In this document: piece after piece, positions 18,909-28,453 of the stretch
How the letters are laid out: every line of letters starts with the position of its first letter
How positions within the stretch are numbered: the first letter of the stretch is position 1
NCBI RefSeq assembly: GCF_032883915.1
Contig: NZ_CP120717.1
Location: 5,534,501-5,598,500, forward strand
DNA: 64,000 nucleotides
Direction: 5' to 3'
Source of the DNA: Endozoicomonas sp. 8E
GTDB lineage: Bacteria; Pseudomonadota; Gammaproteobacteria; Pseudomonadales; Endozoicomonadaceae
The notes under the pieces: generated by a model
What the model saw: only the letters and a program-made list of their open reading frames with translations
Told to the model about the DNA's origin: nothing
Databases searched by the model: none
Made by a program: the position numbers and the translations under genes

Positions 18909-19862
18909 TTAACTGAATTTAACCGCCAACTTATCGGTGGCAATCACCAGTGCATCCACAATGCCCGGCTCGGAGGACGAATGACCCGCCTCCCTGATCA
19001 CCTGAAGCTCTGCTTCTGTCCAGTGATCAGCCAAAACCTGAGCGTTATCCAAAGGACAGATCATATCGTATCGACCATGAACAATAATGCCCGGAATCTG
19101 GTTAATGAATTTCATGTCACGAATAATCTGATGAGGTTCAATAAAGCTGTCATTCATGAAGTAATGGGCTTCAAGGCGGGATATGGCTTTTGCGTTGTGT
19201 GGCTCACTGCAAAACTCTTCAGCATCGGGACAGGGCTTCAAAGTGCTGATCCGGCCCTCCCATAACGCCCAGTGTTTGGCAGCATTCATCTGTGCCAGCT
19301 CATCATCACCGGTCAAGCGATTGTAATAAGCTTCCAGCATATTAGCTCGCTCACTTTCCGGAATAATTTCCTCGAAGTGCTTCCAGTGATCAGGAAACAC
19401 TCTGCCGGCCCCCTGTTCAGTGTAGAGCCAGTCAAAGTCTTTCTGTCGGGACAGAAAAATCCCCCTGAGCACCATGGCCATAACCCTTTTAGGGTGGGCC
19501 TGAGCGTAGAGCAGAGAGAGGGTAGAGCCCCAGGAACCGCCAAAAAGAAGCCATTTTTCAATACCCAAATGCACCCGAATCTGCTCCATATCTGCGATCA
19601 GATTCTGGGTATTATTCCCTTCCAGCTCGGCATGGGGAAGCGACCGACCACAGCCTCGCTGATCAAAAAGGATGATTCTATATTTCTCGGGATCAAAGAA
19701 TCGCCGCGACTTTTCTGAAGTACCCACCCCGGGCCCGCCGTGGACAAACAACACAGGAATACCATCAGGACTCCCGCACTCTTCCACATAAAGTTGATGA
19801 ACGGTATCTACAGCCAGTTTGAAAACAGAGTATGGCTTTATAGCCGGGTAAAGCGTGCGCAT
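18909..19862 (-). CDS. pip: Proline iminopeptidase
   Basis: Alpha/beta-hydrolase (S33) that removes N-terminal proline from peptides, probably in the cytoplasm. There are 317 residues from the ATG at 19862, preceded by GAAGGA; the GTG at 19883 is less likely. Motifs are the oxyanion-hole HGGPG near residue 41, FDQRGCGRS, the nucleophile elbow GGSWGS near 106, the acid in GRYDMICP and the histidine in EAGHSS near the C-terminus. The family length is 310-320 residues, and all catalytic residues are present. Confidence 0.93.
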   Translation of the reverse strand: MRTLYPAIKPYSVFKLAVDTVHQLYVEECGSPDGIPVLFVHGGPGVGTSEKSRRFFDPEKYRIILFDQRGCGRSLPHAELEGNNTQNLIADMEQIRVHLGIEKWLLFGGSWGSTLSLLYAQAHPKRVMAMVLRGIFLSRQKDFDWLYTEQGAGRVFPDHWKHFEEIIPESERANMLEAYYNRLTGDDELAQMNAAKHWALWEGRISTLKPCPDAEEFCSEPHNAKAISRLEAHYFMNDSFIEPHQIIRDMKFINQIPGIIVHGRYDMICPLDNAQVLADHWTEAELQVIREAGHSSSEPGIVDALVIATDKLAVKFS

Positions 19863-20128
19863 GTTCCTTCCTTCAGAAGTCACTGAATCAAGCGAAGTCA
19901 GTCAGCTAAGCAAACAGAGCATCTGATCCACCTCTTGTCTCTGGAGACAGTCGAAAGCTTAAATCAGACAGGCTCCCAGCACTCTACAATACTCTTAAAA
20001 ACCAAGGTTTTCCAAGCATTGTCATGGCTTCTGAGGAACTTTTACGCCTCTGGGCTATCCAAGTTTCATAGCTGATATGAAAGGCAGGGAGTGCTTATGT
20101 ATAACGTTCAAACAGCGAGCAGTAGTCG

Positions 20129-21829
20129 ATGAACAATCCATTTTTTCACAGGTCCATTGATCCATTGATCATAGCTTTGGCGTTCTCCACAGCCATGGGC
20201 TTTTGTCATGCCGCAGTGGTGGACCCCTTCCCGGTGAATAATTCTGAGGAGCTGAACAGTTACCTCTCAAGCCACAATTATCAAATGCCTGAAAGGTGTA
20301 ACAAAAATGCAGATCAGGGAAGTTGCTGGGCCCGCTCCATCATGAGCCTTCTCAGTGAACAGGAACTCAGCCAACTCTACAGGCAATCGGAAGAATACCT
20401 CAACTACCCGGACGATCAGCCAATCAATGTGGCTGCTCTGCATCTCTACCTTGAAAGTCATAGTGCGGTCATACCCGAAGGTTCGACACCTGGTGTGCCT
20501 ATCAACCATCTGAACACACAACTGGCCATTCTTCTTAAGAAAAGAATACTGACAATAACGCCGTTAGCGGATGGATCGATTGCTACTCAATTCTTCACAG
20601 GGTTTGAAGATGGCAGTTACGAAGTAGAAGAAAACATCATTTCATTGTCAGAAGAGCCAGAAACTCTTTTCTCGGCCTTAATCTCAGCGGATATAAGCCT
20701 TTTCCTGACACTCGGAGTTAATGACACTCCTGGTCATGTGCAGCCCATTGTCTTCAATCTGCAACCCCATCAGACAGCCAGGGCAGCTCTTGCTGAAGAC
20801 TCGCTGAATGCAATGATCAACCGACCTGCCAGAACACTTGATATCTTCGCTGTCAGCAGCGGTGATATACCACCCTACTTTTTCTCTGCGCTCCAATTTG
20901 GCGTCAGAAATGTCCTCCACCAACCCAGTCACGAGGAGATGGAGCGCGAAATAAAAGAGGCTAGAAAAAGAAAATTCGCCAGAGAAAAAATGAAACAAGA
21001 TGTCGAGCATTACAGAAACGAAGCCGCAAGCGAATATCGAAAAGGAGCCATGACTCGTTTTTGTGCAAGCTGTGCAAAAGGTGCCTTCAAACTGGGTATT
21101 CTTGGTGCTGCCTCCGCAGTCATCTACCAGAAATGGGAAACCGTCAAGGCTCATTTACAAGACTTCTGGAAAGAAGTTATTGCTCCAAACTTGCCAATGA
21201 TGGCCCGTCTCGACGGCACAGGGGTGATAGGAAACTCTACAGATATGCCCAAGGAACTGGCCAGCTATATGGACACAATTCCGCAGAAAATTCTTGAAGC
21301 ATGGAAATACTCCTCTTTCAAAGTGGACAGCTTCCTGAGATCCCGTTGGTCTGTCTCTCGCTGGACTCACTCTCATTGGTACAACGAGGCCATAGACCAA
21401 CCCACTCAGGGCTTTGCAGATCAGATGCTAACCGCTGTCAATGCTATACGCTCTAAACCGCGGGTCTGTGGCAATACCGTCATGCGTGCAGTCGGACGTT
21501 TGCGCTGGAACTACTCTCTTGAAGCAGCCGCCTTCAAACACGCAACGGATATGGCCAATAAAGATTTTATGAGCCATGTAGGTTCAGATGGCAGTGAAAT
21601 CAATCAACGAATTGAATCACAGGGTTATCGCTGGTCAGCCTATGCCGAAAATGTAGCCGTAGGCCCACACAACCTCGACGCCATACTCACCGGCTGGATG
21701 AGCAGTCCAGGGCATTGTAAAAATATCATGAACCCTAATGTCATCGAGATGGGAGTCAGCTTTGTAGAGAACCCCTCAGGCCGATACAGAATATACTGGG
21801 CCCAGGTTTTTGCTTCACCAGCATACTGA
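20129..21829 (+). CDS. Exported CAP (SCP/PR-1) domain protein with cysteine-protease-like N-terminus
   Basis: A 566-residue protein with a signal peptide (hydrophobic LIIALAFSTAMGFCHA). Residues about 425-566 form a CAP domain: AVNAIRSKPRVCGN, LEAAAFKHATDMANKDFMSHVGSDG, YAENVAVG and MSSPGHCKNIMNPN, including the paired histidine and glutamate sites. The N-terminal part contains NADQGSCWARSIMSLL with Cys66. This resembles the nucleophile region of papain-like or OTU-like cysteine proteases, and a GHVQPIVF segment further on could supply the histidine (inference). A helical, charged middle (about residues 270-310) contains EMEREIKEARKRKFAREKMK. A role outside the cytoplasm, perhaps toward a host, is plausible but not shown. 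The ribosome site is weak. Confidence 0.75.
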   Translation: MNNPFFHRSIDPLIIALAFSTAMGFCHAAVVDPFPVNNSEELNSYLSSHNYQMPERCNKNADQGSCWARSIMSLLSEQELSQLYRQSEEYLNYPDDQPINVAALHLYLESHSAVIPEGSTPGVPINHLNTQLAILLKKRILTITPLADGSIATQFFTGFEDGSYEVEENIISLSEEPETLFSALISADISLFLTLGVNDTPGHVQPIVFNLQPHQTARAALAEDSLNAMINRPARTLDIFAVSSGDIPPYFFSALQFGVRNVLHQPSHEEMEREIKEARKRKFAREKMKQDVEHYRNEAASEYRKGAMTRFCASCAKGAFKLGILGAASAVIYQKWETVKAHLQDFWKEVIAPNLPMMARLDGTGVIGNSTDMPKELASYMDTIPQKILEAWKYSSFKVDSFLRSRWSVSRWTHSHWYNEAIDQPTQGFADQMLTAVNAIRSKPRVCGNTVMRAVGRLRWNYSLEAAAFKHATDMANKDFMSHVGSDGSEINQRIESQGYRWSAYAENVAVGPHNLDAILTGWMSSPGHCKNIMNPNVIEMGVSFVENPSGRYRIYWAQVFASPAY

Positions 21830-21855
21830 CCGGGGAGCTGCCCCCGCCCCCGGTC
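21828..21855. terminator. GC-rich hairpin between convergent genes
   Basis: GACCGGGG / CCCCGGTC stem overlapping the CAP-gene stop and ending 16 bases before the typA stop. There is no clear T-run on either side, so it may end or protect both convergent transcripts; this is weakly supported. Confidence 0.45.
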
Positions 21856-21870
21856 AGAACAGCCAGTCAA

Positions 21871-23685
21871 TTATTTGCTGCGGCTGGCGCGCTTGCGCTC
21901 ATGCTCCTTCAGAAACTTCTTGCGCAGACGGATATTGTCAGGCGTAACTTCCACCAGCTCGTCATCGTCGATAAATTCCAGGGCCTGTTCCAGGCTATGC
22001 TGGATAGGCGGTGTCAGCTGAATGTTTTCGTCAGAGCCGGAAGCACGAACGTTCGTCAGCTGTTTACCCTTGGTCGGGTTAACCACCAGGTCATTGTCAC
22101 GATTATGCAGACCAATGATCTGACCTTCATATACGTCAACGTTCGGATTCAGGAACAAACGACCACGATCCTGTAAGTTCCAGAGCGCATAACCCAGCAC
22201 CTTACCATTCACCATAGAAACCAGAACACCGTTCTTGCGGTGAGACACTTCTCCGCCTTTGACGTCGCCATAGTGATCGAAAACGTTGGTCAGAATACCG
22301 CTACCGGAAGTCATGGTCAGAAACTGGGAACGGAAACCGATCAGACCACGGGCAGGCATAATGAACTCCAGGCGAACACGACCCTTGCCGTCTGGTACCA
22401 TGTTGGTCAGTTCTGCCTTACGGTGGCCCATCTCTTCCATCAGAGAACCCTGATGTTCTTCCTCAACATCCACAACAACCTGTTCGTAAGGCTCCTGCAA
22501 AACGCCGTCAATCTCCTTGATGACAACCTCTGGACGAGAAACCCCCAGCTCAAAACCCTCACGGCGCATGGTTTCGATCAGAACCGACAGATGCAGTTCA
22601 CCACGACCAGACACCTTGAACTTGTCAGCATCATCGCCCTGCTCAACACGCAGCGCTACGTTATGCAGCAGTTCACGATCCAGACGCTCTTTGATGTTAC
22701 GGGAGGTCACATACTTGCCATCCTGACCTGCAAAAGGAGAATCATTGACCTGGAAGGTCATGCTCACGGTTGGCTCATCCACCGTCAGTGCTGGCAGCGC
22801 TTCAACGTGGTTTGGATCACACAGGGTGTCTGATATGTTCAGCTTGTCGATGCCCGTTACACAAACGATATCGCCAGCACGAGCCTCTTCCACGTCTACA
22901 CGTTCCAGACCCAGGTGCCCCATGACCTTGAGAATCTTGGCATTGCGCTCATTGCCATCAGCACCAATCAAACGAATCGGAGTGGAAGGCTTGAGGACAC
23001 CACGGGTGATACGACCAATACCGATAACTCCCAGGAAGCTGCTGTAGTCCAGGGCAGATATCTGCATCTGGAAGGGTGCATCGACATTCACCTTGGGAGA
23101 AGGGACATTATTGACGATCATTTCAAACAGTGGCGTCATATCTTGTGCCATGTTTTCAGGATCATCACCGGCAATACCGTTCAATGCAGAAGCGTAAATA
23201 ACCGGAAAATCCAGCTGCTCTTCGGTAGCACCCAGACGATCAAACAGATCAAAGACTTCATCCATTACCCAGTCTGGACGAGCACCAGGACGGTCAATCT
23301 TGTTGATAACAACGATAGGGCGCAGACCCTGCTCAAAAGCTTTCTGGGTGACAAAGCGGGTCTGAGGCATAGGACCGTCAACCGCATCCACCAACAGCAG
23401 CACCGAATCCACCATGGACATAACACGTTCCACCTCACCACCGAAGTCGGCGTGTCCGGGTGTGTCCACAATATTAATGTGGTAGTCCTGCCAGTTGATG
23501 GCGGTGTTCTTGGCCAGGATGGTAATGCCCCTCTCCTTCTCCTGGTCATTGGAATCCATGATCCGTTCGGCACCCTGATCCTTTCGACCCAGAGTTCCGG
23601 ACTGCTGAAGCAGTTTGTCAACCAGGGTGGTTTTACCATGGTCAACGTGTGCGATGATGGCAATATTGCGTAACTTTTCTATCAC
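21871..23685 (-). CDS. typA: Ribosome-associated translational GTPase TypA/BipA
   Basis: A 604-residue translation-factor GTPase that binds 70S ribosomes and supports growth under stress and at low temperature. G motifs: [10 protein letters not shown] near residue 13, the switch [27 protein letters not shown] and SALNG. The EF-G-like domains III and V and the TypA-specific C-terminus ([16 protein letters not shown]) follow. The start is a GTG at 23685 that matches the conserved [18 protein letters not shown] and is preceded by GAGAGAAAG. Length is normal. The upstream kinase-like gene ends 22 bases before, so they are probably co-transcribed. Confidence 0.97.
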   Translation of the reverse strand: MIEKLRNIAIIAHVDHGKTTLVDKLLQQSGTLGRKDQGAERIMDSNDQEKERGITILAKNTAINWQDYHINIVDTPGHADFGGEVERVMSMVDSVLLLVDAVDGPMPQTRFVTQKAFEQGLRPIVVINKIDRPGARPDWVMDEVFDLFDRLGATEEQLDFPVIYASALNGIAGDDPENMAQDMTPLFEMIVNNVPSPKVNVDAPFQMQISALDYSSFLGVIGIGRITRGVLKPSTPIRLIGADGNERNAKILKVMGHLGLERVDVEEARAGDIVCVTGIDKLNISDTLCDPNHVEALPALTVDEPTVSMTFQVNDSPFAGQDGKYVTSRNIKERLDRELLHNVALRVEQGDDADKFKVSGRGELHLSVLIETMRREGFELGVSRPEVVIKEIDGVLQEPYEQVVVDVEEEHQGSLMEEMGHRKAELTNMVPDGKGRVRLEFIMPARGLIGFRSQFLTMTSGSGILTNVFDHYGDVKGGEVSHRKNGVLVSMVNGKVLGYALWNLQDRGRLFLNPNVDVYEGQIIGLHNRDNDLVVNPTKGKQLTNVRASGSDENIQLTPPIQHSLEQALEFIDDDELVEVTPDNIRLRKKFLKEHERKRASRSK

Positions 23686-23707
23686 TGTCTTTCTCTCTTG
23701 AAATCTT

Positions 23708-24358
23708 TCAGGTTTGCTGCATTACAGCTTCGACCTTGTCCACATCCAAATCTGCCAGCCTGGCGTAGGTGGAACAAAATGTCTGATCCTTAATCAAATA
23801 CTGAACATCCTGCTCATAACGAGCCAGATGGTGTAAATTCCTGAGCCTTAACGCTTCTTTCAGAGAACTCCGGCTAAAGCGCATATCGGCAATGTCTATC
23901 AGCCCAAGAGCACCGTCGGGCAACTTCAGAATATTACCCATGTGCAGGGAGCGAAAATAGACGCCCTGTTTATGCAAGTGCGCAATATATCGGGCTAATT
24001 GCTGGGCCAGAACTCTGGTTCCATCTTCATCCAGAGCAGGGAAAACCTGCCTGAGGGTCCGACCCGGCAATGGCCGATAATGAACAGCCGTGTTTTTATA
24101 CCTTTCAAGACGGTAGCAGCTAATGATGTCAACCGTTTGAATGCCACGCGTCATAAGTTCGGAGGCATTTCTGGCAAACCGGACAGAATATGGCTTAAAC
24201 CACGCCGAGCTGATAGTGCTTTTAACCCGAAACAGTTTCAGAAAAGTCTTATCTTTCAGCTTCAGAACCTTGTCGCCAAAATGGTCCTGCTCTATCACCT
24301 CAGCCCCTTCGATCAGGGTCTGATAAGCCGTGGAAGATAATCGCTGCATACCACTCAT
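23708..24358 (-). CDS. WaaP/Kdo-kinase-like LPS kinase family protein
   Basis: A 216-residue protein (from the ATG at 24358) with a small kinase-like fold. DKVLKLKDKTFLKLFR could hold the ATP lysine. HLHKQGVYFRSLHMGNILKL is the catalytic loop of the lipopolysaccharide-kinase/InaA group, and LGLIDIADMRF replaces DFG. It may phosphorylate the LPS inner core or a related target. Nearby msbA and hldE, on the opposite strand, are also LPS genes. Starts at 24349 and at a TTG at 24403 are possible. Confidence 0.7.
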   Translation of the reverse strand: MSGMQRLSSTAYQTLIEGAEVIEQDHFGDKVLKLKDKTFLKLFRVKSTISSAWFKPYSVRFARNASELMTRGIQTVDIISCYRLERYKNTAVHYRPLPGRTLRQVFPALDEDGTRVLAQQLARYIAHLHKQGVYFRSLHMGNILKLPDGALGLIDIADMRFSRSSLKEALRLRNLHHLARYEQDVQYLIKDQTFCSTYARLADLDVDKVEAVMQQT

Positions 24359-24480
24359 CTGTGTTGAATACTCATTATTTCCACAATAAAAAAAGGCGGC
24401 CAATCATACCTTAGACCGGAAAATTCATAAAGCCGCTTTGACACGGGTGTAGGCCGTATTGCTGCTCATGCTCAGTATTC

Positions 24481-24520
24481 ACACACTCCCTGCTATGCAA
24501 AAAACTCAATGGGAGTGTGT
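24481..24520. repeat. Perfect 10-bp inverted repeat
   Basis: ACACACTCCC at 24481-24490 and GGGAGTGTGT at 24511-24520, with a 20-base spacer. It lies in the 383-base gap between the divergent kinase and msbA genes. It could be an operator or a hairpin; there is no T-run. Confidence 0.6.
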
Positions 24521-24561
24521 CCTGGGCAGTAAAACCGACCTTTCAGGGTAACAACACTTCA

Positions 24562-24592
24562 GATCATTTTTTGTGACGTCACGCAAATGATC
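24562..24592. promoter_or_regulatory. Nested palindrome upstream of msbA
   Basis: GATCATTT and AAATGATC arms enclose the perfect palindrome GTGACGTCAC, giving a 31-base near-symmetric site about 150 bases before msbA and 200 before the divergent kinase gene. It looks like an operator for a dimeric regulator. The TGACGTCA core is not a standard CRP or FNR site. The regulator is unknown. Confidence 0.5.
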
Positions 24593-24741
24593 GAACCGGG
24601 TAAAGGAGGGCAACGCAGGGTAGAGCTTTGCTAAAAACGTCATTTTACGGTAAAACCCGTGGTTTTAGAGGCACTATCCATTGAGCCTGCAGCCAGATTC
24701 ATCCAGAATAGGCCCCTCATTTTTAACTGATTACAGTGGCC

Positions 24742-26583
24742 ATGTCGGAACACGCCAAGTCGGGAAGCCTGCAGATTTACCTGCGCCTTCTCAGCTATGT
24801 AAAGCCCTACTCGGGCTTTTTTGCCCTCAGTCTAATGGGCTATGTCATGTTTGCGCTCAGCCAGCCAGCTTTTGCCCGTTTGCTGGAATATTTTGTTGAA
24901 GCACTTGAAGGCAGCTTTGCCACTATTGACAGGGACCTTGGGAGTTTTCTTCCTGCCTCTATCATGACTTCGGTGGCCCTGATTCCCATCGTCATGTTGT
25001 CTATTGCCATATTCAGGGGGATTGGTTCCTTTCTGGGCAACTACTTCCTGGCCAAGGTGTCCTTATCGGTTGTGCACGACCTGCGCTGCCTGATGTTTAA
25101 CCGAATGATTCAGTTGCCCAATAACTATTTTGACAACAACAATTCCGGACACCTGATTGCCAGAATCACCTACAACGTGGGTATGGTGACCTCGGCAGCT
25201 ACCGATGCCGTCAAGGTTATTGTGCGGGAAGGCCTGACCGTTGTTTTTCTGTTCGGGTATCTGATCCTGACCAACTGGAAGCTCACCCTGGTATTCATCG
25301 GCGTTGCTCCCATCATTGCCCTGGTGGTCAGTACCGCCAGCAAACGTTTCCGTAAGCTGAGTTCGAAGATTCAGACATCCATGGGGGATCTGACCCACGT
25401 CAGTTCCGAATCGATCAATGGTTACCGGGTAGTCAGAGGCTTTGGTGGTGAGAGTTATGAAACCAGCCGCTTTTTTAATGCCAGTGATCGCAATACCCGT
25501 CAGGGGCTGAAAATGGTCAAGGCTTCCGCTGTCCATACGCCCACCCTGCAATTCTTGGTAAACACGGCCCTCGCCATCCTGTTCTTCCTCGTGCTGTGGC
25601 TAAAAGGAGATGCAACCACCGCTTCTCTGGTGAGTTTTGTCACGGCTGCGGCACTGCTGCCAAAGCCTATTCGTCAGCTGAGCGAAGTGAATGCCAACAT
25701 CCAGAAAGGTATTGCCGCAGCAGAGAGCATTTTTGAAATGGCTGACCAGCCTTCCGAACCTGATAACGGCACCTTTGAAAAGGAAACAGTTGAAGGCAAG
25801 CTGGAGTTTCGAAACCTGTTTTTCAAATATCAGAATACTGACAAACCCGCCCTGAAGAATATTAACTTCACTGTTAATCCGGGTGAGACTATTGCTCTGG
25901 TGGGTCGCTCGGGATCGGGAAAAACCACACTGGCCAACCTGGTTCCCCGTTTTTATCCTCACGGGCAGGGTGAAATCCTTCTGGATGATACGCCCATTGA
26001 TGATTACAGCCTGAAGAACCTTCGCAGTCATATTGCTCTGGTGGATCAGAATGTCACTCTGTTTAATGATACAGTGGCTCGCAACATAGCCTATGGAGAC
26101 CTGCGCGACAAAGATGATTCTGACATTCACCTGGCTGCCGAAGCCGCCCATGCCAATGAATTTATCAAAAATATGGCTCAGGGCATGAACACGCTGGTTG
26201 GCGAAGATGGCGTACTGCTCTCGGGTGGCCAGCGTCAGCGTTTGGCCATAGCCAGGGCTATTCTGAAGGACGCTCCCATTCTAATTCTTGACGAAGCCAC
26301 TTCGGCCCTGGATACCGAATCCGAGCGTCATATCCAGGCGGCCCTGGATGAAGTCATGAAGAATCGAACAACGCTGGTGATTGCTCATCGACTCTCCACC
26401 ATTGAGAATGCCGACCGTATCATTGTGATGGATAAAGGCGAAATTGCAGAGAGCGGTACTCATTCCGAACTGTTGGCCAGAGAAGGTCATTATGCCAAAC
26501 TGCACCAGATGCAGTTCCAGGAAGAGCAGGAAGAAGCCATAGAGGTCATACCTTTGGCTTCTTCGCAGCCATTACAACATTGA
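24742..26583 (+). CDS. msbA: Lipid A export ABC transporter
   Basis: Inner-membrane half-transporter that flips lipid A-core across the membrane. 613 residues from the ATG at 24742 (a GTG at 24736 is also in frame). The N-terminal part has six hydrophobic helices with charged loops such as FRKLSSKIQTSMGDLTHVSSESINGYRVVRGFGGE. The ATPase domain shows Walker A GRSGSGKTT near residue 394, Q-loop VDQNVTLFND, signature LSGGQRQRLAIARAI, Walker B ILILDEATSALD and the switch histidine IAHRLST. It is followed by hldE, with a family A element in between that may have separated an older operon. Confidence 0.95.
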   Translation: MSEHAKSGSLQIYLRLLSYVKPYSGFFALSLMGYVMFALSQPAFARLLEYFVEALEGSFATIDRDLGSFLPASIMTSVALIPIVMLSIAIFRGIGSFLGNYFLAKVSLSVVHDLRCLMFNRMIQLPNNYFDNNNSGHLIARITYNVGMVTSAATDAVKVIVREGLTVVFLFGYLILTNWKLTLVFIGVAPIIALVVSTASKRFRKLSSKIQTSMGDLTHVSSESINGYRVVRGFGGESYETSRFFNASDRNTRQGLKMVKASAVHTPTLQFLVNTALAILFFLVLWLKGDATTASLVSFVTAAALLPKPIRQLSEVNANIQKGIAAAESIFEMADQPSEPDNGTFEKETVEGKLEFRNLFFKYQNTDKPALKNINFTVNPGETIALVGRSGSGKTTLANLVPRFYPHGQGEILLDDTPIDDYSLKNLRSHIALVDQNVTLFNDTVARNIAYGDLRDKDDSDIHLAAEAAHANEFIKNMAQGMNTLVGEDGVLLSGGQRQRLAIARAILKDAPILILDEATSALDTESERHIQAALDEVMKNRTTLVIAHRLSTIENADRIIVMDKGEIAESGTHSELLAREGHYAKLHQMQFQEEQEEAIEVIPLASSQPLQH

Positions 26584-26601
26584 ACTCTTTAAAAAAGCTA
26601 G

Positions 26602-26760
26602 CAGCCTGTCGGACTTAAGACTGTCCTACTGCGGTTGCAATAAATTGGTCTAAAAATCCCTGTTTCTTCGTCAAATAGCTCGCTATTCTCCTCAGAAACA
26701 GAGATTTTTATCCTCAATTTCTTGCAATCCTCGCTACGGACGCTTAAGTCCGACAGGCTG
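26602..26760 (-). repeat. Palindromic element family A, copy 2 (159 bp, CTAG duplication)
   Basis: 159 bp with perfect 18-bp inverted ends CAGCCTGTCGGACTTAAG, flanked by CTAG at 26598-26601 and 26761-26764. Read on the minus strand it aligns along its length with copies 1 and 3, and its interior folds back on itself, for example TTGCAAGAAATTG against CAATTTATTGCAA. It lies between msbA and hldE. Confidence 0.87.
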
Positions 26761-26868
26761 CTAGGGTTTTACCATGATTACCCTTCAAGACGATTTCGTG
26801 GTAAACCTACCGGAAGCTCGGCCAACTCACTTGGCAGGACCCCTAAATACCGAAGCGGAAGACACTGA

Positions 26869-28311
26869 ATGAAACTGACTCTGCCACGATTTAATGAAGC
26901 CAGGGTTCTGGTGATCGGCGATGTCATGCTGGATCGCTACTGGCACGGCGGCACCTCCAGAATCTCCCCTGAGGCACCAGTACCTGTTGTTCGCGTCACC
27001 AATGTAGAAGATCGCCCCGGCGGCGCTGGCAACGTAGCCCTGAACATTGCCTCTCTGGGCGCCCCGACCTGGCTGATAGCCGCTACCGGAGATGATGAAG
27101 CAGCCGACTCCCTGCAGACCCGTCTGGAAGCGGCCGGAGTCTATTGCGATTTTGCCCGACTGAAAGATATGCCTACCATCACCAAACTCAGGGTCATCAG
27201 CCAGCATCAGCAACTCATTCGCCTGGATCAGGAAGAACCTTTCTCCGTTCTCAGCAGCGATATTCTGGAAGAAAAAGCAGCCAATTTGCTGAAAAACATG
27301 GGGGCTGTCATTCTTTCTGACTACAACAAGGGTACCCTGCAGAACCAACAGCAGCTGATCAAACTGGCACGTACAAAAGGCATTCCGGTCCTTGTTGACC
27401 CGAAAGGTACAAACTTTGAGCGTTACCGTGGTGCCAGTATCATTACCCCGAACCTGCATGAATTTGAAGCCGTTGTTGGCCCCTGCACAGATGAGCAGGA
27501 ACTGATCACCAAAGGTCACCAGTTACTGGACGAGCTGGAGCTTGACGCCATGCTGATCACCCGCAGTGAGCACGGCATGACCCTGATTCGCAGAGGCGAA
27601 AAGGAACTGCACCTGCCAGCCAGAGCCCGTGAAGTTTTTGATGTGACCGGCGCCGGAGATACCGTTATTTCCACTCTGGCCACTGCACTTGCAGCGGGGG
27701 CTGAGCTGCCCAAAGCAGCCGCTCTGGCCAATATTGCAGCCGGTATTGTGGTTGCCAAGCTGGGGACTGCAACGGTCAGCATGCCGGAACTGCGCCGTGA
27801 GGTGAACAGAGAACTGGGCGCAGAGCGTGGCGTTGTGACCCCCGATCAGCTCAAAATTGCCTTGGAAGATTCCCGGGCCCATGGCGAAAAGATCGTCTTC
27901 ACCAACGGCTGTTTCGACATTGTTCATGCCGGCCACGTGGGTTATCTGGAGCAGGCCCGAAAGCAGGGTGACAGGCTGGTACTGGCGATCAACAGCGATG
28001 CTTCTGTAAAAAGATTGAAAGGTGAAGGCCGCCCCATTAACTCGGAAGATCGCAGAATGGCGGTACTGGCAGGCCTTGAAGCGGTGGACTGGGTCGTATG
28101 CTTCGAAGAAGATACACCTGAAAACCTGCTCAGAATGGTTAAACCTGACGTTCTGGTAAAAGGCGGTGACTACACCATTGATGAAGTGGTCGGTGCTCCT
28201 ATCGTCTACGAATACGGTGGCGAAGTGAAGGTTCTGGCGTTCCTGGATAACTGTTCGACAACGGCCATTGTTGAAAAAATCAGGAAGGACAAATCTAAAG
28301 AATCCGCCTGA
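26869..28311 (+). CDS. hldE: Bifunctional heptose 7-phosphate kinase / heptose 1-phosphate adenylyltransferase
   Basis: Makes ADP-heptose for the LPS inner core. 480 residues in two domains. The PfkB/ribokinase domain (about 1-320) has NVEDRPGGAGNVALNIASLGA, DPKGTNFERYRGA and the catalytic VTGAGDTVI loop. The cytidylyltransferase-like domain (about 345-475) begins FTNGCFDIVHAGHVGYLEQAR with the HxGH motif, followed by LVLAINSDASVKRLKGEGRPI. Length and order equal those of E. coli HldE. The ATG at 26869 starts the conserved MKLTLPRF. Confidence 0.97.
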   Translation: MKLTLPRFNEARVLVIGDVMLDRYWHGGTSRISPEAPVPVVRVTNVEDRPGGAGNVALNIASLGAPTWLIAATGDDEAADSLQTRLEAAGVYCDFARLKDMPTITKLRVISQHQQLIRLDQEEPFSVLSSDILEEKAANLLKNMGAVILSDYNKGTLQNQQQLIKLARTKGIPVLVDPKGTNFERYRGASIITPNLHEFEAVVGPCTDEQELITKGHQLLDELELDAMLITRSEHGMTLIRRGEKELHLPARAREVFDVTGAGDTVISTLATALAAGAELPKAAALANIAAGIVVAKLGTATVSMPELRREVNRELGAERGVVTPDQLKIALEDSRAHGEKIVFTNGCFDIVHAGHVGYLEQARKQGDRLVLAINSDASVKRLKGEGRPINSEDRRMAVLAGLEAVDWVVCFEEDTPENLLRMVKPDVLVKGGDYTIDEVVGAPIVYEYGGEVKVLAFLDNCSTTAIVEKIRKDKSKESA

Positions 28312-28453
28312 TACTTTTATCGTAAAACAACAGGATTGCCGCCAACTTTTCGACGGTTAGCGGCTATCTTCTCCAAAACCCAAGGCTAGCCACTCTCCAG
28401 AACTTTGCCCTCTATAATAAGTTGAAAGCACTCAAAGATTCAGGGATAGAGTA

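Noticed and set aside
22915-23673. Plus-strand ORF of 252 residues
   Set aside because: It is antisense to typA, whose GTPase motifs are complete; His/Thr-rich composition is typical of a shadow frame.
24571-24586. CRP or FNR binding site upstream of msbA
   Set aside because: The palindrome GTGACGTCAC lacks the six-base spacer of a CRP site and does not match the FNR pattern; only the symmetry is retained as a finding.
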